A DNA stretch of 64,000 nucleotides from Deltaproteobacteria bacterium. Its GTDB lineage: Bacteria; Myxococcota_A; UBA796; SXON01. Made by a program: the position numbers and the translations under genes. The notes under the pieces were generated by a model that saw only the letters and a list, made by a program, of their open reading frames with translations, did not search any database and had not been told where the DNA came from. Of this stretch, positions 58,543-64,000 are shown in pieces. The stretch is from the NCBI GenBank assembly GCA_947445035.1, contig CANFCK010000006.1, forward strand, positions 1-64,000. Reading direction: 5' to 3'. Each line of letters opens with the position of its first letter. The first letter of the stretch is position 1.

Positions 58543-59988
58543 ATGGCGCCTGCTATCACCCCCCGGTTACCAGCCGCCGTGGATTTCCTGGACCGGCTCG
58601 GTGAGCGCGACCGCGAGCGGCTTCTGGCCGCGGCCACCACCGTGCGCCTGGCCCGGGGTGAATACCTCATCCGCCGTGGCGAGCGCGGGGGCGATTTCTA
58701 CCGGTTGGTCGAGGGTGAGCTCGAGGTGATCGACAGTCGCCAACAGCCCGCGGTGGTGCTCGACGTGATCGCGCGCGGTCAGATGGTCGGGGAAATGGGC
58801 TTCCTCAACGAACAGGCCCGTACCGCCGATGTGCGCGCTGGGGACACCTCGGTCTGCCAGCGCTGGGACCGGCCGGCCCTCCTGCGCGTGCTCGACGCGG
58901 ACTCGCCCTTCGCCGCGGCCTTCTACCGGGCCTTGGCGGGCCTGGCCGTCGACCGCAGTCGCACGATCACCACCACCGCCATGATGGGCGCGCTGGCGGG
59001 CGGTCGCAGTGGTGGCAGTGAGTCGGCGGCGCAACAGGCGCGAGCGCTTGCCGGTCACGTCAAGCACATGTTTGGCGAGGCCGAGCCGCTGATCCGTCGG
59101 GATCGAGCTGCCGCCCAGCAGCGGGTGCTCACCGGTTTGCATAGCTTCCAGGCCGAGGTGGACTCGACCCTGGCGCCGCTCGGCCGGGCCGACCAACTTG
59201 CCGCCGGCGCGGAGCTGGCGCGCGAACTGCACGCCTATGTCATGCGCTCCCACCTCGGCGAGCTCGCCAACGATCTCGGCGACCGCCGCGTCGGCCACCA
59301 CGAGACCATCGCCCATGTGGCGCGGCACCATCCCGAGGGGGACGGCCCGCTGGGGGAAATGGTCGATGGCTGGCTCTTGGACCTTCCTTCGGCGCGTGCG
59401 CTGCGGGAGCGTCGGGCGCTCGCCGCTCAGCTCGTCGCGGAGGCGCTTCCGGAACGTCGCCCGGCGCGCATCCTCGCGATCGGCGCCAACAGCGCGTGCT
59501 TGCTCTTCGCCGAGCTGGATCGCCTCGGCAGGGTGGGCGGGGAGATCGTGTGTGTGGACGGCTCGAGGGAGGCGCTCGAGGCGGTCGACCTTGCCCTCAA
59601 GGAGCGGCCGCGGACCATCCGGCTGCGCCTGATGCTGTCCGACATGGCGCTCTTGGCGACCGGGCGCGGCCGCCTGGGGCACCTTGGCTTGCCGCCACAG
59701 GACGCCATCGTGGTCGACGGGCTGCTCGAGTACCTGCCTGAACGGGTGGTGGTGGCGCTTTTACAGGACGTCGCCGGGCAGCTCGCGCCGGCTGGGCGGG
59801 TGGTGCTCACCGCGATGGCTTCCGCGCCGGACGACCTCATCTTCCGTCACCTTTTGGCGTGGCCGATGATTCGGCGGACCCTCCCGACGTTGCGAGATGT
59901 GCTGCTGGCCGGCGGCTTGGGGGCGCTGGCGACCTACGAGGCGGGGAGCGCGGGGCTGGTGGCTTCAGCGGGACGCCCGCTCGTTTAG
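58543..59988 (+). CDS. Cyclic-nucleotide-binding domain fused to a class I methyltransferase-like domain
   Basis: A 481-residue protein; ATG 58543 is taken as the start, and GTG 58579 (VDFLDRLGERDRE) is equally plausible. Residues about 15-125 form a cNMP-binding/Crp-like sensor (RLARGEYLIRRGERGGDFYRLVEGELEV, ARGQMVGEMGFLNEQARTADV). A helical middle section follows. The C-terminal ~190 residues form a Rossmann-like SAM-methyltransferase fold (ARILAIGANSACLLF, GGEIVCVDGSREAL, QDAIVVDGLLEYLPERVVV, LAPAGRVVLTAM). The same pairing occurs in proteins annotated as 3-hydroxypalmitate methyl ester (PhcB-like) synthesis enzymes. It may make a lipid signal, with activity tuned by a nucleotide or anion. 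That function is inferred by analogy. Confidence 0.75.
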   Translation: MAPAITPRLPAAVDFLDRLGERDRERLLAAATTVRLARGEYLIRRGERGGDFYRLVEGELEVIDSRQQPAVVLDVIARGQMVGEMGFLNEQARTADVRAGDTSVCQRWDRPALLRVLDADSPFAAAFYRALAGLAVDRSRTITTTAMMGALAGGRSGGSESAAQQARALAGHVKHMFGEAEPLIRRDRAAAQQRVLTGLHSFQAEVDSTLAPLGRADQLAAGAELARELHAYVMRSHLGELANDLGDRRVGHHETIAHVARHHPEGDGPLGEMVDGWLLDLPSARALRERRALAAQLVAEALPERRPARILAIGANSACLLFAELDRLGRVGGEIVCVDGSREALEAVDLALKERPRTIRLRLMLSDMALLATGRGRLGHLGLPPQDAIVVDGLLEYLPERVVVALLQDVAGQLAPAGRVVLTAMASAPDDLIFRHLLAWPMIRRTLPTLRDVLLAGGLGALATYEAGSAGLVASAGRPLV

Positions 59989-60070
59989 GATTCGCCAAAG
60001 CTCTGCCCGGGGGCTTGCGTCGCGTCCAGGGGCGGCGTAGCCTGCGTTGCCCAAAGCTGGAGCTTTCGCA

Positions 60071-60898
60071 ATGCTGTCGTCGCTTCTTTTCGTCGCCCTG
60101 AGCAACCTCTCGGCTTGCTCCGAAGATTCACCCGCGCCGGTCGAGCCGCCCAGGCCGGTCGAGCCCGCCGGTCCCGCCAAGCTTGACCTTGCCGCCCTCG
60201 CCTCGGCCGCGGAAAACGTCGCGTTGGTCCCGTCCCCCGCCGAGATGCAGAAAGCACTCGAGCGCGCTGGCATCGCCACCGGCCTCAGCGGCCTCGTCGC
60301 GGACCGCACCCTCAAGATGGACATCGAAAACAAGGACGTGATTGCCGTGCGTACGGGTGTCGCGATGGCCGACGCGCTGCTCACCGTCAAGGATGCGCCT
60401 CCGGGCAAGCTCACGGCGCGGCTCACCCTGGTGAAGACCGGCATGACCGCGCTTGGCGGCGGGGCCGACATCGGCGCCACCATCGACGACATCAATGCGC
60501 GGATCACCAACAACTCGGTCTCCCGCGAGGACCTGGTCAAGGAACTCGACGAAATCCACGGGGCGATCATCCCAGAGATCAAGTTCGAAGCGGGGGAGCG
60601 CGCGGTGCCCCTCATCCAGGCGGGTAGCTGGCTCGAAGGCAGCAACCTCGTGTCCGGCGCCATCGTCGCCGCGAACAACGAGACGGCCGGCACCGAGCTG
60701 CTCCGGCAGCCCCAGGTGGCCGACTACTTCCTGAAGTACGTCGCGGTCGAGGGCGCGGGGAAGGCGCCCGATGCGGTGCTGGCGCAGCTCCAGACCACGC
60801 TGACCCGTCTCAAGGAGATCAGCAGCAAGCCGACGCTCACCCTTGACGACGTCAAAGAAGTCAAAGCCCAGACCGACGCCGTTCTGGCGCTTTTGTAG
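60071..60898 (+). CDS. Lipoprotein of unknown function
   Basis: A 275-residue protein from ATG 60071 (MLSSLLFVALSNLSACSED, lipobox SAC, Cys16), with GGAG about 10 nt upstream. A Pro/Glu linker (SPAPVEPPRPVEP) follows the lipid site. The rest (about 240 residues) is mostly helical, for example TLKMDIENKDVIAVRTGVAM, VSREDLVKELDEIHGAII and TTLTRLKEISSKPT. I recognise no domain. The composition (few aromatics, many Ala, Leu and Thr) suggests a soluble helical bundle in the periplasm. It is followed 8 bp later by another exported-protein gene. Confidence 0.75.
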   Translation: MLSSLLFVALSNLSACSEDSPAPVEPPRPVEPAGPAKLDLAALASAAENVALVPSPAEMQKALERAGIATGLSGLVADRTLKMDIENKDVIAVRTGVAMADALLTVKDAPPGKLTARLTLVKTGMTALGGGADIGATIDDINARITNNSVSREDLVKELDEIHGAIIPEIKFEAGERAVPLIQAGSWLEGSNLVSGAIVAANNETAGTELLRQPQVADYFLKYVAVEGAGKAPDAVLAQLQTTLTRLKEISSKPTLTLDDVKEVKAQTDAVLALL

Positions 60899-60906
60899 GA
60901 GTCGTG

Positions 60907-61326
60907 ATGATCTCATCCCTGCTTTTCGCCGCGCTCGCGTTGGTCTCTCCGGCCCTGGCCGATGAGGCTTCCGCGGAAACCTGCCTCAAGACCAAGATAT
61001 GGGAAGGCTACAACTCCGGTTGGGCCGTCCGGACGGCTACCAACGCCACCTTGGGTCAGGGCGAACACCGCATTTACCTGGTGACGCTGTACGCCGGCAC
61101 CGAATACAAGATCATGGTCTGCGGCGATGACTCAGCGGTCAACGCCGACATCGTGTTGTACGACTCCCTCGGCAACGAGATTGGTCGCGACAGCACCCAG
61201 GATCGTGATCCGGTGCTGCTCTACAAGTCAGGCGCCACCGACACCTTCTACATTGCCGTGCATGCCACGGCGACCAAGGACGGGACGGCCAAAGCGGGCC
61301 TCGCGACCGCGGTGACCTACAAGTAG
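60907..61326 (+). CDS. Exported protein with PPC-like beta-sandwich
   Basis: A 139-residue protein. The ATG at 60907 is preferred over the GTG at 60904 because AGGAG (60897-60901) is then 5 nt away. The signal MISSLLFAALALVSPALA is clear. The mature part (EHRIYLVTLYAGTEYKIMV, ADIVLYDSLGNEIGRD, TDTFYIAVHAT) has the strand pattern of pre-peptidase C-terminal (PPC) domains, here as a stand-alone protein of about 120 residues. PPC domains aid secretion or substrate binding. Location and role are inferred. Confidence 0.75.
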   Translation: MISSLLFAALALVSPALADEASAETCLKTKIWEGYNSGWAVRTATNATLGQGEHRIYLVTLYAGTEYKIMVCGDDSAVNADIVLYDSLGNEIGRDSTQDRDPVLLYKSGATDTFYIAVHATATKDGTAKAGLATAVTYK

Positions 61327-61341
61327 ACCTGGCAAGCAGGC

Positions 61342-63888
61342 GTGGCCTCTCCCAGCGTTGACAACTCCCGCAGCGCACGCGTCGTTCTTGGGCTCCGGGC
61401 GGTGGGGGTCGCGCTTCCCGACGACGCCGCCGTCGCCTATGCGGTGGACTTCGCGCTATTGCTGGTATCGGTTGCGGTGCCGGCGGCCGATGTGCTGGAA
61501 ACCCGCCGTCCCGCGCTGCGCGCTGCGCTCCAGCGTCGCACGACGTTTCAGGCCGGCGCGGTGGACGCGCTGCTGGCGCTGGCCGAGCGGCCGGAGTTTC
61601 GAGGTCGCGCCAGTGAGGCCGAGGTGGATGCCTTCGTTGCCCACTTTGGCGAAGCGGCGGGTCGGGCCCTCGTCGCCGAGGACCAGGACGACCTCGACCT
61701 GGACGGTTTCGCTCGCCGGTACGGCGGTCAGCATGCGCTTTTGTTGTTGGACAGCCTGTTCGCCGTTCACTGCGCGGACGGGGCGGTGGTCCGGGACGAC
61801 CTGCTCCGGCTGGGAACGGCGGCGGAAGGGCTCGGCATCGATCCGGTCGTCTTCGCGACGCTGTACCGGAGGCACGACGCCGCGCTGGCCAGCGGGCGGT
61901 GGACGGTTCCGCTGGTCGGGGACGTTGTGCGACTCGGGAGATCCACGGTCTGCGAGGTGCTTCTTGGAGATCCGCAGGTGGCCCCACGCCATGCGGAGTT
62001 GCGCCGCACCGGAACCGGCTGGCGGGTGATCGACGCCGAGTCGGGTCGGCCGACGGTGCTCAACAGCCGCCCGGTCAACGCCGCGCCGTTCGGGCCAGGC
62101 GACGAGCTTCGCATCGGCCCGTTCGTTGTCCGTCTCGCTGCGGACGGCGAAGCGGTCGACGTGACCGGGGAACGGTCCGTGGCGGCGCTGTCGATGAAGC
62201 GGCTCACCCGGCAGATCGGGCAGGTCTCGCTCCTGGACGACGTCAGCTTCACCGTTTTTTCGGGCGAAGTCGTGGCGATGATCGGCCCTTCTGGCTGCGG
62301 CAAGACCACGCTGCTCAACGCCATTGCCGGGGTCACGCCTGCCGACCAGGGCCAGGTGACGCTTGACGGTCGCGACTTCCACGTCGAGGTCCGCGCCGAG
62401 CGCGAAAGCGTTGGCATTGTTCCCCAGGACGACATCGTCCACCCCGAGCTGACGGTAGAAGAAAGCCTCACCTACGGGGCGCGGTTGCGGTTGCCGGCGG
62501 GGTCATCGCCGGCGGAGGTCGCGGTCGAGGTTGAGAGGGTGCTTGGCGAGCTGGGCATCGAGCACATCCGCGGCTCCCGGATCGGGGACGCGCTGCGACG
62601 CGGCATCTCCGGGGGGCAGCGAAAACGGGTGAACCTGGGGCAGGAGCTCTTGGCGCGGACGATGCGGGTGCTCTTTCTGGACGAGCCCACCAGCGGCCTG
62701 GACCCCCGGGCGTCGCAGGACATCGTGCGCCTTGTTCGCCAGCTTGCCGATCGAGGGCGCATGGTTTTCGTGGTGACCCACGATCTGACGCCGCAAATCG
62801 TCTCCCAGGTTGATCATCTTTTGGTGCTGGCGCCGGGCGGACGCCTCGCGTTCTTCGGACCTCCCGACCACGCCTGTCGTTACTTCGGAGTCGCGACACC
62901 TGACGCGATCTTCAATCGATTCTCCGACAAGCAGCCCGCTGAGTGGGGGGCGGCGTTCCGAGCCAGTGACGACGCTCGCAGCTTCGTGGCGATGCGTGAA
63001 GAGCTCCTGGCGCTGCGCTCCCATCGTGCTGACAGCGCCGCTCCGCCGGTGCCGGTGGCGAGACGGCCGGGCGGGCTCGCCCAGCTCCGAACACTTGGTG
63101 CTCGCTATGCACAGGTGAAGGGTCGCGACCTCGGCGGCCTCGCGGTGCTCCTCGCGCAGGCCCCGGTGCTGGCGGTGGTGATGAAGATCGTCTTTCCGCA
63201 GCCCACGCGCGAGATGATGTTCATGCTGTCGTTGTCCTGCATGTGGTTCGGCATGAGCGCCGCGGTGCGCGAGCTCATCTCCGACCGGGTGATCTGGCTT
63301 CGTGAACGACGGATCGGCATCAAGGCGGGCCCGTACGTCGGCAGCAAGGTGGGCGTTCTCGGGGTCCTGGTCGCGGCGCAGTGCGCGGTATTCGCGTGTT
63401 TGAATCTGGCGATGCACCCAATTCTCGTAACCGAGTATGGCTTCTCGATTTTCAGCTTTGTCGCGGTGGCCGCGTTTACCGGCTTCGTCGGGATGGCGCT
63501 GGGCCTCCTGGTCTCCGCGGTCAATGCCAGCTCTGAGGGTGCCGTCGGCAGTCTTCCGCTGCTCCTGATCCCCCAAATCGCGTTTTCGGGCGTGCTCCTG
63601 AGCCTTAGCCGAATGCCGTGGCTCGCCAAGGAGTTGACGTGGTGGAACCCAGCACGCTTCGCCTTCGATGCGCTGGTCAAGACCGGCGAAAAGCTGGGCG
63701 CGCCTCGGTCGCGAGGGCTCGACTGGGAAGCCATGCAGCTTTCGGGCACGCTCTACAATCTCGGCTTCAAGGGTGATGCCGCTGCGGATATGGGTCTGCC
63801 GCTCGTGGCGCTCCTCGGCCGATTGGCGTTGTTCTCGGTCGTCTTTCTGCTCGGCGCCTTGTTCATGGTCCAGCGGCGGCGGGAGTAG
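61342..63888 (+). CDS. TerB-like/FHA/ABC ATPase/ABC-2 permease fusion transporter
   Basis: An 848-residue protein from GTG 61342. Residues about 30-180 resemble a TerB-like helical domain (acidic, DDLDLDGFARRYG, ALLLLDSLFAVHCADG). Residues about 188-270 are an FHA domain (VRLGRSTVCEVLLGDPQVAPRHAEL, LNSRPVNAAPFGPGDELRIG), which binds phosphothreonine. The ABC ATPase (about 285-505) has GPSGCGKT, signature ISGGQRKRVNLG and LFLDEPTSGLDP. Residues about 590-845 form an ABC-2 permease with roughly six membrane helices (LSCMWFGMSAAVRELISDR, SLPLLLIPQIAFSGVLLSL). ABCG-like half-transporters with FHA are known; an added TerB-like domain is unusual. Phosphorylation may control export of an unknown substrate. 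Confidence 0.88.
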   Translation: MASPSVDNSRSARVVLGLRAVGVALPDDAAVAYAVDFALLLVSVAVPAADVLETRRPALRAALQRRTTFQAGAVDALLALAERPEFRGRASEAEVDAFVAHFGEAAGRALVAEDQDDLDLDGFARRYGGQHALLLLDSLFAVHCADGAVVRDDLLRLGTAAEGLGIDPVVFATLYRRHDAALASGRWTVPLVGDVVRLGRSTVCEVLLGDPQVAPRHAELRRTGTGWRVIDAESGRPTVLNSRPVNAAPFGPGDELRIGPFVVRLAADGEAVDVTGERSVAALSMKRLTRQIGQVSLLDDVSFTVFSGEVVAMIGPSGCGKTTLLNAIAGVTPADQGQVTLDGRDFHVEVRAERESVGIVPQDDIVHPELTVEESLTYGARLRLPAGSSPAEVAVEVERVLGELGIEHIRGSRIGDALRRGISGGQRKRVNLGQELLARTMRVLFLDEPTSGLDPRASQDIVRLVRQLADRGRMVFVVTHDLTPQIVSQVDHLLVLAPGGRLAFFGPPDHACRYFGVATPDAIFNRFSDKQPAEWGAAFRASDDARSFVAMREELLALRSHRADSAAPPVPVARRPGGLAQLRTLGARYAQVKGRDLGGLAVLLAQAPVLAVVMKIVFPQPTREMMFMLSLSCMWFGMSAAVRELISDRVIWLRERRIGIKAGPYVGSKVGVLGVLVAAQCAVFACLNLAMHPILVTEYGFSIFSFVAVAAFTGFVGMALGLLVSAVNASSEGAVGSLPLLLIPQIAFSGVLLSLSRMPWLAKELTWWNPARFAFDALVKTGEKLGAPRSRGLDWEAMQLSGTLYNLGFKGDAAADMGLPLVALLGRLALFSVVFLLGALFMVQRRRE

Positions 63889-63892
63889 CGGC

Positions 63893-64000
63893 CTAGAACC
63901 AGTAGTGAACCGTCACCGCTGGGGCCCCCGACACGGTACGGAGCGCAAACTCGCTGCCGACGTCGATCTGCAGCCCCCACTCGACGCCGAAACCGAGATT
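63893..64000 (-). CDS. C-terminus of an outer-membrane beta-barrel protein
   Basis: The last 35 residues before a TAG (63893-63895) read in the minus frame to the window edge: LGFGVEWGLQIDVGSEF, then PAVTVHYWF. Alternating hydrophobic residues and a terminal aromatic Phe are the C-terminal beta-strand signature of barrel proteins recognised by the BAM complex. The rest of the gene lies outside the window. It converges on the FHA-ABC gene with 4 bp between stops. Confidence 0.6.
   Translation of the reverse strand, partial: NLGFGVEWGLQIDVGSEFALRTVSGAPAVTVHYWF

Overview
The window is GC-rich, gene-dense bacterial chromosome with no phage, insertion sequence, CRISPR array, rRNA or tRNA that I could find. 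The content points to a Myxococcota-like (deltaproteobacterial) organism. There are many lipoproteins with Asp/Thr-rich linkers, three CotH-family kinases, an FG-GAP surface protein ending in a Cys motif, a hydrophobic segment and an Arg cluster (MYXO-CTERM style), HD/HEAT signalling proteins and FHA-ABC fusions. Heme A synthesis (ctaA-ctaB) indicates an aerobic respirer. The taxonomic call is inference from gene style only.

Layout. 1-6288 (minus) is a tightly coupled four-gene surface operon: transglutaminase-like lipoprotein, small exported protein, subtilisin-fold FG-GAP protein with degenerate catalytic residues, and SGNH hydrolase. 6344-9333 holds a polyprenol/dolichol-kinase-like membrane protein, an ALG5-like glycosyltransferase, an acetyltransferase-like protein and two gene remnants (an OmpA tail and a DUF1554-like domain). 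9374-12679 has a CotH lipoprotein and a large unknown protein. 12852-22213 (minus) is a six-gene run transcribed as HEAT protein, HD-domain protein, two M16 peptidase-family proteins, M2 dipeptidase, large lipoprotein; most junctions overlap by 4 nt. 22309-28160 (plus) is a five-gene run: glucokinase, FAD oxidoreductase, UvrA-family ATPase, EEP-family lipoprotein, VanZ-like protein. 28728-33977 holds housekeeping genes prs, parE and parC.

34057-43798 is an accessory stretch with an alpha/beta-hydrolase remnant, two CotH lipoproteins, a DUF2007/zinc-ribbon protein, further lipoproteins and fragments, a radical SAM enzyme and an S46 dipeptidyl-peptidase. 43813-51003 is metabolic: ferredoxin, malic enzyme, a beta-propeller/amidohydrolase fusion, and ctaA-ctaB. 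51085-56784 has a TetR-like regulator, a propeller lipoprotein, an RlmD-type rRNA methyltransferase, and feoA-feoB behind a palindromic, Fur-like operator. 56799-64000 has an OmpA lipoprotein, a C_GCAxxG protein, a cNMP-binding/methyltransferase fusion, two exported proteins, a TerB-FHA-ABC-permease fusion, and the C-terminus of an outer-membrane beta-barrel.

Recurring themes: neighbouring genes are coupled by NTGA 4-nt overlaps; several promoters place a -10-like hexamer 6-9 nt before a start codon that lacks a Shine-Dalgarno sequence, which suggests leaderless mRNAs; and many lipoproteins appear to have extremely short, uncharged signal peptides. Exported peptidases (M2, M16, S46), CotH kinases, lipoproteins and FG-GAP proteins suggest a cell surface specialised for protein degradation and extracellular protein modification.
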